Assembly (NCBI GenBank): GCA_023443925.1
Contig: JAEZSL010000407.1
Span: 1 to 25,193, forward strand
Reading direction: 5' to 3'
Source: Bacillota bacterium
GTDB taxonomy: Bacteria; Bacillota_A; Clostridia; Lachnospirales; Lachnospiraceae
DNA: 25,193 nucleotides
Shown piece by piece: positions 1 to 7,358 of this stretch (position 1 is its first letter; every line of letters starts with the position of its first letter). The notes under the pieces were generated by a model that saw only the letters and a list, made by a program, of their open reading frames with translations, made no database searches and had not been told where the DNA came from. The position numbers were made by a program, and so were the translations under genes.

Positions 1-18
1 ATGATGTTGGGGTCGAAT
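1..18 (+). repeat. Left terminal inverted repeat of the IS
   Basis: Eighteen bases that are the exact reverse complement of 1827-1844. The window starts exactly at the tip of the element, which may mean a contig or sampling boundary at a repeated sequence. Confidence 0.9.
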
Positions 19-66
19 AGCCCCTCTTAGCACCTTGAAAACTACACACATTTTTTTAATTTCTGG

Positions 67-72
67 TATAAT
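67..72 (+). promoter_or_regulatory. Extended -10 element for the transposase
   Basis: TATAAT at 67-72 is preceded by TGG, giving an extended -10 motif. No well-spaced -35 box is visible. An AAAGGTGG ribosome binding site lies at about 84-91, before the ATG at 99. Confidence 0.5.
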
Positions 73-98
73 AGCGTTATCAGAAAGGTGGTACTTAT

Positions 99-1706
99 AT
101 GTCATTCCATACGAACAGTTCACAGCAATACTCATTAACAGATAGTGCAGGCAACTTAACAAACCGCGAAAAAAAAGCTTTAGAAAACTCATGGGCAAAA
201 ATCTTCGCGGAGGAAATTTTTCCTTCTATAGATGAAGAACGTTTTCGCATACTTTATTCCGATCGAACGCAATGCCGTTCCAATACACCAGTAAATATCT
301 GTGTTGGTGCACTCATTATTAAAGAACTGTTCCAAATTTCTGATGATGAAGTTGTGGAAAATCTCATGCTTGATCCAAGATATCAGTATGCTCTTCATAC
401 AACCAGTTTTGATGAACAACCGCTGAGTGATAAATCACTCTCGCGTTTCAGAAAACGATGCTATGATTATGAGGCTGCCTATGGGATTGACTTATTCCAT
501 GGCTGCGTGACCGATCTGAGCGATAAGATTGCTAAGATGATGAACGTAAGTCCTCGCATTAAACGGATGGATTCATTAATGATTGAAGCAAATATAAAAA
601 ATCTTAGTCGTGCAGAGCTTCTGTATGCATGTGTAGCAAAACTTGTATCATGTGTTCATAAAGATCACAGGGATGATCTCCTAATCGGTTTGGAGCATTA
701 CTATAACGCAAATGATTATAATCAGACTTTTTACTACAATGACAGTACCAGTACAGAGGAGCAAATTCACTTGATTTTGTGTGATGCTGATAAACTATTA
801 AAGTTATGCAGTTCTGAGTATGATGAAACCATTGAATACCAGCTTTTACTAAGATGTCTTGCTGAACAGACAATCGTAGAGGATTCCATGCGCCGGCTTC
901 GCAACAAAGAGGATGGCGGATTCTCCTCCTCTATGCTTCAAAGTCCATCGGATCCAGATGCAACATATCGCGAAAAAGCAGGAAAAAAATATCGCGGATA
1001 CGTGGCAAATTTAGAAGAATCCGTAAGTGAAAATGGTTCTTTAATTACTGATTATCAATTCGAGCAGAACACATATAGTGATAGTCAGTTTCTCCAAGAT
1101 AACTTGCAACAGAAAGAACCACAGGAAGAGAGCTCTTTTCTTGTTGCCGACGGAGCTTATTGTGGATCAGAAAATACAGCTCTGGCAGCTTCAAAAAATA
1201 TCCAACTGGTAACAACCGATTTATCCGGAATAGATGTCCCTGACATTTATGCTGATTTTGAATTAAACAAGGAAGGAACTCGAATCAAAAAGTGTCCAGC
1301 TGGCTATTCACCTGTAAGCTGCTGTTGTTCAAGCAGTAATGGTCATATACATGCATCTTTCTCTAAGGAGCACTGTATGAACTGTCCACATAAGGATGAA
1401 TGCAAGGTTAAAGAACATAAAAAAGTTTTCTCTATAGATATATCTGCTACGGCACAGTATCGCGCAAACACTCGACGTTATATGAAAACGGATGAATTCA
1501 AAGCATTGGCACGACTGCGTAATGGTGTTGAGACGCTTCCTTCTATTTTAAGAAATCGGTATCATGTTGATCGTATGTCTGTCCGCGGAAAAACCAGAAG
1601 TAAGTTTTTTTTTGGATGCAAAGTTGCAGCATTGAATATTCGCAAGCTGTTCACCTTCCGGAATGGCTTGGGTCATTATGCCCAAAATCCATTATTCGCC
1701 AGATGA
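99..1706 (+). CDS. IS1182-family DDE transposase
   Basis: A 535-aa transposase that would cut and join the ends of the surrounding IS. The N-terminal third has the DUF772-type layout of this group (phrases such as PLSDKSLSRFRKR near residues 108-120). Candidate catalytic acids are D158 (KRMDSLMIEAN), D351 (LVADGAYCG) and E478 (RNGVETLPS). Between the second and third lies a Cys-rich segment (CMNCPHKDEC, about 426-435) like the zinc-ribbon insert of IS1182 transposases. The ATG at 99 has a good ribosome binding site and the frame is intact, so the element could be active. Family assignment is from recalled family features, not a search. Confidence 0.88.
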   Translation: MSFHTNSSQQYSLTDSAGNLTNREKKALENSWAKIFAEEIFPSIDEERFRILYSDRTQCRSNTPVNICVGALIIKELFQISDDEVVENLMLDPRYQYALHTTSFDEQPLSDKSLSRFRKRCYDYEAAYGIDLFHGCVTDLSDKIAKMMNVSPRIKRMDSLMIEANIKNLSRAELLYACVAKLVSCVHKDHRDDLLIGLEHYYNANDYNQTFYYNDSTSTEEQIHLILCDADKLLKLCSSEYDETIEYQLLLRCLAEQTIVEDSMRRLRNKEDGGFSSSMLQSPSDPDATYREKAGKKYRGYVANLEESVSENGSLITDYQFEQNTYSDSQFLQDNLQQKEPQEESSFLVADGAYCGSENTALAASKNIQLVTTDLSGIDVPDIYADFELNKEGTRIKKCPAGYSPVSCCCSSSNGHIHASFSKEHCMNCPHKDECKVKEHKKVFSIDISATAQYRANTRRYMKTDEFKALARLRNGVETLPSILRNRYHVDRMSVRGKTRSKFFFGCKVAALNIRKLFTFRNGLGHYAQNPLFAR

Positions 1707-1826
1707 TATGGAAAAGAAACAGAGCATCTTTAAGAATGTTTTCCACTTAACTTACTTTAATCATGCTTTTACAAAAAATGTGTGAAATTTTCAAGGTGCT
1801 AAGAAATGGGCGAATTGAAACCATTA

Positions 1827-1844
1827 ATTCGACCCCAACATCAT
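1827..1844 (-). repeat. Right terminal inverted repeat of the IS
   Basis: Exact reverse complement of bases 1-18. Just outside it, tatat and then atgatgtt (1850-1857) follow. The last eight bases equal the IS tip, so 1838-1856 is an inverted repeat around the insertion point; this may reflect a preferred palindromic target or chance. Confidence 0.88.
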
Positions 1845-2340
1845 TATATATGATGTTCAGCACCTTTTTGAAAAGGAAATGAAGGTCGGAAATTATGCAC
1901 TAAAAATCATGCTACAGGATTTGAAAATCCGATTCCCGAAAGAAGAAGCCGCGGCGATTGCTTTGCATCTTGTTAATGCAGAGAAGCAGGCAAAGGAGCT
2001 TAAGAAAGAATCCCAAAATGATGATATTATTAAGAATATAATTAAAATAATTGAAAACGAATATGAAATAGAAATAGATGCAAATAGTTTCAATTATTCC
2101 AGATTTGTTTCTCATATGAATTATCTTATTAAAAGGACAAAGAATAATAAGATGATTCGTTCAGAAAACAGTGCTATGTTTCAGAATTTGATGGAAGAAC
2201 ATACAAAAACTTATCGAACAGTAGAGAAGATTTCCGGATATTTTGAACATCAGACGAACTTCCGGCTGACGGATGAAGAAAAATTATATCTGATGTTGTA
2301 TATTAATCGATTGTGTTCCAGAGAGGAATGTAACCAGTAG
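1845..2340 (+). pseudogene. BglG/LicT-family antiterminator, 3' part cut off by the IS
   Basis: Reading in frame from the IS edge gives about 164 codons. The start matches the end of a first PRD domain (DVQHLFEKEMKVGNYALKIM, then AIALHLVNAE with the PRD histidine). The rest is a second PRD domain, including SRFVSHMNYLIKR and the closing LYLMLYINRLC. The RNA-binding CAT domain and most of PRD1 are missing, so this fragment cannot antiterminate. Intact BglG/LicT proteins bind RAT hairpins in the leader of beta-glucoside PTS operons when their PRDs are suitably phosphorylated; the PTS and phospho-glucosidase genes downstream are the expected targets. An internal ATG at 1879 opens a 153-codon frame, but no ribosome binding site supports it. 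Confidence 0.85.
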
Positions 2341-2351
2341 GGCATAACCTC
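2323..2351 (+). promoter_or_regulatory. Candidate RAT-like antiterminator hairpin, copy 1
   Basis: The segment can fold with a GAGG/CCTC lower stem (2323-2326 with 2348-2351) around a core containing aaccagtagggc. GGAATGTAACC...GGGCATAACC resembles the general shape of BglG-family RAT sites (GGATTGTTACTG...CAGGCAAAACC), though not closely. Its 3' edge shares bases with the 5' arm of the terminator at 2348-2387, which is the arrangement needed for antitermination. Confidence 0.4.
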
Positions 2352-2396
2352 AAACATAGAACGAGTAGACTCGTTTTGCGTTTGAGGTCTTTATTT
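2348..2396 (+). terminator. Intrinsic terminator after the antiterminator fragment
   Basis: An 8-bp outer stem (cctcaaac 2348-2355 with gtttgagg 2380-2387) encloses a second stem (aacgag/ctcgtt). A T-rich tail, tctttattttt, follows. It could end the antiterminator transcript or act as the regulated attenuator of the PTS operon. Confidence 0.7.
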
Positions 2397-2404
2397 TTAT
2401 ATAT

Positions 2405-2468
2405 GAGCAACCAGTAGGGCTTACCCAAAACTCAAAAGTAAAAATATTATTTCTGTGTTTTGGTTTTT
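2405..2468 (+). promoter_or_regulatory. Second RAT-like copy overlapping a weak terminator
   Basis: The 12-mer aaccagtagggc recurs at 2409-2420 (first copy 2332-2343). Just downstream, ccaaaac (2425-2431) can pair with gttttgg (2457-2463), followed by TTTTT, giving a weak terminator. The repeat again lies immediately before the 5' arm, as in copy 1. Confidence 0.4.
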
Positions 2469-2476
2469 ATAGCTAA

Positions 2477-2498
2477 AATGCATAAGCGCGCATGCATT
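2477..2498. repeat. Inverted repeat in the PTS leader
   Basis: aatgcat (2477-2483) and atgcatt (2492-2498) flank an 8-bp GC-rich loop. It lies 52 bp before the PTS start. It could be an operator or a small RNA hairpin; the sequence alone does not decide. Confidence 0.35.
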
Positions 2499-2549
2499 AA
2501 GTTTTTATAGATCTAAGGAATAGGTGATTAATGAAAGGAGTGAAATGTG

Positions 2550-3932
2550 ATGGGAAAAAGTAAGTACGATGATTTGGGAGACTCGATCATTGAACTGATT
2601 GGAGGAAAAGAGAATATAATCTCTTTAAAACATTGTCTGACTCGATTGCGTTTCAGTTTAAAAGACAGGGCACTGATTGATGAAGGGAAGATCAATGAAA
2701 CGAAAGGAGTGATTTCTTCTCAGTGGCAGGGGGAACAATACCAAATTATTATTGGTCAGCATGTTGGAGATGTCTATCAGGTGATCTGTGAAAAAACCGG
2801 CATGGAAGCGATAGGGGTTATTAATGCAGACGAGGGACCAACGAAACAAAAATTAAGTGCCGTGGCAGTATTTGATGCAATTTCAGGCTGTATCATACCA
2901 ATTTTTCCAATCTTAATCGGTGGTGGATTGATTCGGGCAATATTAATGCTCTTGCTTCAAATCGGTATTGTGGATGCCGAAAATTCTACGTACATTGTTT
3001 TATCCTTTGTTAGTGATGCGGCTTTTTATTTTCTGCCAGTTTTTGTAGGAGCTGCCGGGGCTAGGAAATTTGGTGCAAATATGGCTATTGGGATGCTCAT
3101 TGGTGCTACGTTGATTCATCCACAATTTATCGAAATGATTACAAATGGGGTCTCATTATCGGTCTACAGTATTCCTATTTATGCGACAAACTATGCGAAC
3201 TCGATTTTCCCTATGATTTTGGCGACCTTTGTTCTGTCTTATGTGGAGAAATTCATTTCTAAATTCACACCTCAAGCTGTGAAATCATTGTTGGTTCCTA
3301 CTTTGTCGCTATTGATTATGGTACCGCTCGTGCTAGTTCTGTTGGCACCAATTGGTGCTTTTGCTGGCGGTTATCTCACAGCTGGCATTATGTGGCTTTA
3401 TAAATCGACAGGTTTTTTTGCAGTTGCTGTATTGAGTACAATTTTCGTATTCTTAACAATGACTGGTATGCATGCATCGCTGTTTCCGGCAATATTGTCA
3501 ATGTTCGCAGCGTTTGGGTATGAGCCGCTTATCGTACTTGCAGGAGTTTTGTACACAATTAGCCAAGGTGTAGTGGCACTAATAGTCGCTGTTAAAACGA
3601 AAAATAGTGAAGAAAAAGCCACAGCCTTGACCTGCACTCTTACAGCATTTGTAGCAGGGATATCCGAACCGGCATTATATGGCTATTCCCTGCGATATCG
3701 AAAACTGCTTTATTGCTCTATGATCGGTTGCTTCCTGGGTGGAGCCTATGCTGGTCTCATGCACGTATATGCTTATGCTGTTGCGGGAAGCGTTGGTTTT
3801 TTAGCATTGCCTGTATTCATTGGGCCTGATGCTATGAATCTTGTCCATACAATAATTTCAATTGCACTTACATGTGTTTCAACTTTTATTTTGGGTATTA
3901 AATTCGGATATAAAACGAAGGAGGAAATTTAA
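2550..3932 (+). CDS. Beta-glucoside PTS transporter, EIIBC component
   Basis: A 460-aa membrane permease that imports and phosphorylates beta-glucosides. Residues 1-85 form an EIIB domain with the phospho-accepting Cys29 in KHCLTRLRF. From about residue 105 onward comes a multi-pass EIIC domain (FDAISGCIIPIFPILIGGG, then GISEPALYG). A fused EIIA domain, present in BglF-type proteins of about 620 aa, is absent, so phosphate must come from an EIIA encoded elsewhere. I choose ATG 2550 over GTG 2547: AAAGGAG at 2534-2540 leaves 9 bp. The stop overlaps the next ATG by one base, so the two are translationally coupled. Expression probably depended on the interrupted antiterminator upstream. Confidence 0.9.
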   Translation: MGKSKYDDLGDSIIELIGGKENIISLKHCLTRLRFSLKDRALIDEGKINETKGVISSQWQGEQYQIIIGQHVGDVYQVICEKTGMEAIGVINADEGPTKQKLSAVAVFDAISGCIIPIFPILIGGGLIRAILMLLLQIGIVDAENSTYIVLSFVSDAAFYFLPVFVGAAGARKFGANMAIGMLIGATLIHPQFIEMITNGVSLSVYSIPIYATNYANSIFPMILATFVLSYVEKFISKFTPQAVKSLLVPTLSLLIMVPLVLVLLAPIGAFAGGYLTAGIMWLYKSTGFFAVAVLSTIFVFLTMTGMHASLFPAILSMFAAFGYEPLIVLAGVLYTISQGVVALIVAVKTKNSEEKATALTCTLTAFVAGISEPALYGYSLRYRKLLYCSMIGCFLGGAYAGLMHVYAYAVAGSVGFLALPVFIGPDAMNLVHTIISIALTCVSTFILGIKFGYKTKEEI

Positions 3933-5317
3933 TGTTTAAAAAAGATTTTTTATGGGGCGGTTCTGTTTCAAGTATGCAAACAGAAGGAGCCTGGGACATA
4001 GATGGTAAAGGCTTGTCTAATTATGATGTGAAGGAAGTAAAGAAAGGCAATTCCGATTGGAAGAATGCCATTGACTTTTACCACAGATACAAGGAAGATA
4101 TCAAACTGTTTGCCAAGATGGGGATTAGCGGCTATCGCTTTTCTATTTCATGGCCCCGGGTGATGCCTGGCGGTGGAACAAAAATTAATGAAAAAGGGTT
4201 AGATTTCTATGAGAATGTAGTGGATGAAATGTTAGCCAATCATATTGAGCCAATCATTTGTATGCATCACTATGATGTACCTCAGGAATTAGTAGAACAG
4301 TATGGTGGGTGGTGGTCAAAAGAATTTGTTGAAGCGTTTAAACATTATACCGAGGCAGTCGTTGATCGTTTAGGAAAAAAGGTGAAGTATTGGTTCCCAT
4401 TCAATGAACAGAATGCATTGATGTCAGCTTCTTATGTGTATCCAATGGATCATATGAGTTCAAAAGAAATTGATGAAAAGTCAATCCAAGCTGTTCACAA
4501 TGGAAATGTTGCTGGGGCATACTTGCGCTATTATGTTAAAAAGGTCAATCCAGATGCCATGGCTGGCGGTATGATTCATTATGCTCCATATTATCCAATC
4601 GATTGCAATCCCGTCACGATAAATAAAACCAAGCGAATTCAAGAGATGTATGAATACTCATTACTGGATGTTATGGCACTGGGAGAATATTCGTCTGAAA
4701 CCTTACTCGCATGGGAACGTTATAATATCATGCCAGACATGACAGAAGATGAATTAAAATTAATAAAAGAAAATACGGTAGAGTTTATTGGTTTCAGTTA
4801 CTATGTTTCCAGGGTCATTTCTGAGAATACCTCAGAGGAAACCAACCCGGAAGAATTAACAAAACTATTGTGGGCAATGATGTCAGGTCAGATGGAGAAG
4901 AATCCTTATTTAACCCAAACGGATTGGGAGTGGACCATTGATGAAAAAGGGCTGAGAACTTCTCTTATAGATATGTATCGTCGTTATAAAAAACCACTTA
5001 TCGTTTTAGAGTGTGGGTTAGGAGTAGTAGAAGAATTAAATAGCGAGAATACTGTAGAAGATGATTATCGAATCGATTACTTAAGAAATCATATTCAAGA
5101 AGTCAAGAAAGCGGTGGAAATTGACGGTGTGGATTGTCTGGGATTCTTGACGTGGGGGCCGATTGATATCTTAAGTTCAAAGGGTGAAATGAAAAAACGC
5201 TATGGGTTCATTTATGTGGATCGTGACGAAGAAGATTTGAAGGACATGAAGCGTTACAAAAAGAAGAGTTTCAATTGGTATCAAAATGTCATTGCAACTA
5301 ATGGTGAAGAACTTTAA
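3932..5317 (+). CDS. 6-phospho-beta-glucosidase, GH1
   Basis: A 461-aa cytoplasmic enzyme expected to split the phosphorylated disaccharide delivered by the PTS into glucose 6-phosphate and an aglycone or glucose. The GH1 start is clear (FLWGGSVSSMQTEGAW). The acid/base is E159 in FNEQN, where most family members have NEP. The nucleophile is E360 in LECGLG, where ENG is usual; both glutamates are kept. SSKGEMKKRYGFIYVDRD near residues 422-439 is the phosphate-binding signature of phospho-glucosidases. The start lies within the PTS stop (TAATG) after an AAGGAGG site. No clear terminator follows. Confidence 0.92.
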   Translation: MFKKDFLWGGSVSSMQTEGAWDIDGKGLSNYDVKEVKKGNSDWKNAIDFYHRYKEDIKLFAKMGISGYRFSISWPRVMPGGGTKINEKGLDFYENVVDEMLANHIEPIICMHHYDVPQELVEQYGGWWSKEFVEAFKHYTEAVVDRLGKKVKYWFPFNEQNALMSASYVYPMDHMSSKEIDEKSIQAVHNGNVAGAYLRYYVKKVNPDAMAGGMIHYAPYYPIDCNPVTINKTKRIQEMYEYSLLDVMALGEYSSETLLAWERYNIMPDMTEDELKLIKENTVEFIGFSYYVSRVISENTSEETNPEELTKLLWAMMSGQMEKNPYLTQTDWEWTIDEKGLRTSLIDMYRRYKKPLIVLECGLGVVEELNSENTVEDDYRIDYLRNHIQEVKKAVEIDGVDCLGFLTWGPIDILSSKGEMKKRYGFIYVDRDEEDLKDMKRYKKKSFNWYQNVIATNGEEL

Positions 5318-5834
5318 ATAAAGTTTGATGTATCTTAATGTTGAAATGTCAGAAGGAAAAACGTTAATTTCATCTCTTATGACTTAGTAGTTTTATGAAA
5401 GTTTGTAGAAACTAGCTTCAGGCGGTATCTTTATATCTTCTCGAGCAATGTAGAATCCATAATCGGTTTATATAAGAAAACAGTTAAATTATAGGTAAGT
5501 TATAGAAGTACACTAAATTAAGTACATTAGAGTGATATAATATGCTTCTTTCCAGGCAGACAAGTGATATAATAAAAACTTGCCGCCTGGGAGGGAGCAT
5601 TTTCTATGAAGCAGTTCAATATGACTTTTACGTTTTTATATAGAGATTTATATAGAATTGCTCAATTTATATAGAGGTCAGAGGCTTTTGTCATAAGGTA
5701 TAATAGTCGCCAGGTAGAATAAAATTTTCACACCAACGAAAATCTGTTTCAGATTCTATTGAGTGAACAATTAATGATCGTTTGTGGTGTATGGCAGAGC
5801 TAAAATAATTCTAAAAAAATATTTATAAACCATA
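5318..5834. other. Intergenic region, probable mobile-element remnants
   Basis: No full gene is visible. Notable are two copies of agtgatataat (5531-5541, 5563-5573), an inverted repeat (5552-5564 with 5579-5590), and a well-placed ribosome binding site before a 22-codon ORF that stops early. Short tttatatagag-like repeats follow at about 5635-5676. The mixture looks like the decayed 5' end of an insertion sequence, but I cannot name the family. Confidence 0.4.
5606..5674 (+). pseudogene. 22-codon ORF with good RBS, possible truncated transposase start
   Basis: MKQFNMTFTFLYRDLYRIAQFI and stop. GGGAGGGA ends 8 bp before the ATG, and an extended -10 (TGATATAAT) lies at 5565-5573. The signals suit a real gene start, but the frame ends after 22 codons. 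It may be the head of a lost transposase or a leader peptide. Confidence 0.3.
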
Positions 5835-5863
5835 TTGACAGTTTTGCTACTACGTGATACTAT
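5835..5863 (+). promoter_or_regulatory. Strong sigma-A promoter of the padR operon
   Basis: TTGACA at 5835-5840, a 17-bp spacer and TACTAT at 5858-5863. This is the best promoter match on this strand and faces padR. An imperfect palindrome (5847-5873, ctactac...gtggtag, centred near 5860) covers the -10 box and is a plausible PadR operator for autorepression. Confidence 0.7.
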
Positions 5864-5876
5864 ATAGTGGTAGTAA

Positions 5877-5956
5877 GTATTACTGAATATCGGTAATACA
5901 GAATATCAGTAACACAGAGTACCAGAAATACAAAATATCAGTATCACAGAATACCA
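5877..5956 (+). repeat. Five degenerate 16-bp tandem repeats in the padR leader
   Basis: Units start at 5877, 5893, 5909, 5925 and 5941, with a consensus near GTAAYACAGAATAYCA. They lie between the promoter and the padR ribosome binding site, so they would be transcribed. The function is unknown. Confidence 0.75.
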
Positions 5957-5997
5957 GTACTATATCTGTCATACTAGACAGCAAAGAGGTGAATAAA

Positions 5998-6324
5998 TTG
6001 GAGAATATCACAGAAATGTTAAAGGGTGTACTGGAAGGCTGTGTTCTTGAAATCATAAGCCATGAGGAAATCTACGGCTATGAGATCACACGGCGGCTAA
6101 ATGCTCTCGGATTTTCCGACGTTGTGGATGGGACAGTATACACCATTTTAGTACGGCTTGAGAAGAATAAACTCGTGGACATAGAAAAAAAACCATCCGA
6201 TATGGGACCTCCGCGGAAGTTTTTCACGCTCAACGACGCAGGACGGGAGGAACTGAGGAGGTTCTGGGATAGATGGGAATTCGTATCATCAAAAATTGAT
6301 GAGTTAAAGGAGAGAAAAGAATGA
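5998..6324 (+). CDS. PadR-family transcriptional repressor
   Basis: A 108-aa winged-helix regulator of the short PadR type (subfamily 1 length). Visible signatures are LEIISHEEIYGYEITRRL near the N-terminus, the recognition region VVDGTVYTILVRLEKNKLV, and the wing GPPRKFFTLNDAGREEL. I choose TTG 5998 because AGAGGT (5985-5990) then sits 7 bp upstream; the GTG at 5989 would overlap that site. PadR proteins usually repress a neighbouring exporter and respond to its substrate, so the ABC genes at 7359-8886 are the likely targets along with its own promoter. The stop overlaps the next ATG by 4 bp. Confidence 0.9.
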   Translation: MENITEMLKGVLEGCVLEIISHEEIYGYEITRRLNALGFSDVVDGTVYTILVRLEKNKLVDIEKKPSDMGPPRKFFTLNDAGREELRRFWDRWEFVSSKIDELKERKE

Positions 6325-6668
6325 ATTTCTGGGAAAAGATCACAGGAAGTGACATGACAAAAGAATTGAAAGGCTTTGAAGCGCGGGCGAAAGAGCTGCC
6401 AGCTGATTATCAGGAGGCCTGGGAAAAAATAAAAGCGAATATCTGGCCGCACTCGGATTTCACCGGCCGCAACCTCATGCCAATACTTGACGGTGTGCTT
6501 GGCCTGCTTGAAGAAACGGCGGCGGACGGTCAGAGTGTCGGGGAGGTTTTGGGTGATGATATTAAAGGTTTCTGTTCGGCGCTGGTCGGGGAAGAAGGGG
6601 CAAAGTCATATCGCGATAAATGGCGCCAGCAGCTTAATAATAATATCGCAAAAAAATTAGGTAAATAG
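6321..6668 (+). CDS. DUF1048-family protein, first copy
   Basis: A 115-aa soluble, mostly helical protein of the DUF1048 type. Its function is not established; such genes commonly sit beside padR regulators and ABC exporters. The pattern ARAKELPADYQEAWEKI, the central LLEETAADGQSVGEVLGDDIKGFC and the final YRDKWRQQLNNNIAKKL are shared with the next gene, so the two are paralogues. ATGA overlap with padR indicates tight coupling. Base composition here is richer in G and C than in the flanking sugar genes, which hints at separate acquisition. Confidence 0.82.
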   Translation: MNFWEKITGSDMTKELKGFEARAKELPADYQEAWEKIKANIWPHSDFTGRNLMPILDGVLGLLEETAADGQSVGEVLGDDIKGFCSALVGEEGAKSYRDKWRQQLNNNIAKKLGK

Positions 6669-6679
6669 GAGAGGAAAAA

Positions 6680-7030
6680 ATGAGTATACAAGATATCATC
6701 GAAGGCAAAAAAGAATGGAGAGCGCACATGGCGCGTGTCAAAGCGCTCCCGCAGGATTATCAGATTGTTTATAAAGAGCTTCAAAAATTTCTGTTTAAGG
6801 TTGGTCCTGTAGAGCTGACTGACGGGACGGAGCTGCTCACGGGGATTATCGAACTTTTTGAAGAAGGTGCGGTCTTGGGAAAAGGTGTACTTGAAGTGAC
6901 AGGCAGAGACGTAGCGGCTTTCTGTGACGATCTAATTAAAGATTCAAAAACTCACGCTGACATTTATCAGGAAAGTGTTGACCAAGAAGTTAATAAAGCC
7001 ATGAAAAAGATTACAGATAAAGCAAAGTAA
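6680..7030 (+). CDS. DUF1048-family protein, second copy
   Basis: A 116-aa paralogue of the preceding gene. It keeps the same order of motifs: RVKALPQDYQIVYKEL, then LFEEGAVLGKGVLEVTGRDVAAFCDDL, then a basic helical end, but sequence identity looks modest. It starts 11 bp after the previous stop with an AGGAGAGG site. Two divergent copies in one operon could form a heteromeric complex or bind different partners; this is inference. Confidence 0.82.
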   Translation: MSIQDIIEGKKEWRAHMARVKALPQDYQIVYKELQKFLFKVGPVELTDGTELLTGIIELFEEGAVLGKGVLEVTGRDVAAFCDDLIKDSKTHADIYQESVDQEVNKAMKKITDKAK

Positions 7031-7063
7031 ACGATAGACATTCCAGGGTAAAGAGGTGGTTGA

Positions 7064-7255
7064 GTGAATAAAAAATATGAGTGGATATTATGCCCGGTCT
7101 GTGGCAGTAAAACAAGGGTCATGATACGTGATGATACGGTGCTTGAAAACTTCCCGTTATTTTGCCCTAAGTGTAAACGAGAAACGATAATTAATGTAAA
7201 ACAACTGAATATATCAGTTATCAAAGAGCCGGACGCTAAGACGCAGAGCCAATAA
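7064..7255 (+). CDS. Cysteine-rich KTR protein
   Basis: A 63-aa small zinc-ribbon-like protein with two CxxC pairs: CPVCGSKTR (residues 10-18) and CPKC near residue 36. The KTR motif and the ending IKEPDAKTQSQ match a family I know mainly as a small gene next to ribosomal-protection tetracycline resistance genes and on conjugative elements. No tet gene is present here. GTG start with GAGGTGG 4 bp upstream. Its stop codon lies within the downstream terminator. Its position between the DUF1048 pair and the ABC genes suggests a mobile passenger. Function unknown. Confidence 0.85.
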   Translation: MNKKYEWILCPVCGSKTRVMIRDDTVLENFPLFCPKCKRETIINVKQLNISVIKEPDAKTQSQ

Positions 7256-7291
7256 CATGTGAGAGAAATTACAGTTATTGGCTCTTTTCTT
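7246..7291 (+). terminator. Terminator ending the padR-KTR operon
   Basis: A perfect 11-bp stem (gagccaataac 7246-7256 with gttattggctc 7274-7284) is followed by TTTTCTT. The 5' arm overlaps the end of the KTR gene. It would largely separate the ABC genes from the padR promoter. Confidence 0.88.
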
Positions 7292-7358
7292 ATGGTTTAA
7301 GTTTCATCAAAAGATTTAGTTCCAGAGTTGAATCAGATTATTATAAAGGAGGAAGAAA

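Larger units (their letters stand above)
1..1844 (+). mobile_element. Complete IS1182-type insertion sequence
   Basis: The element is bounded by an 18-bp perfect inverted repeat (1-18 and 1827-1844, starting atgatgttgg). A second 16-bp inverted match lies inside it (26-41 and 1788-1803, cttagcaccttgaaaa), so the ends pair imperfectly over about 55 bp. It carries one transposase gene. Right of it the sequence continues in frame as a BglG-type antiterminator, so the IS interrupts that gene. The left flank is outside the window, so a target duplication cannot be checked. Confidence 0.9.

Noticed and set aside
5877..5956. CRISPR array
   Set aside because: The units are 16 bp, degenerate and contiguous, with no spacers and no cas genes.
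7064..7255. Linked tetracycline-resistance gene
   Set aside because: The KTR family often accompanies tet genes, but no ribosomal-protection gene or fragment lies upstream here.
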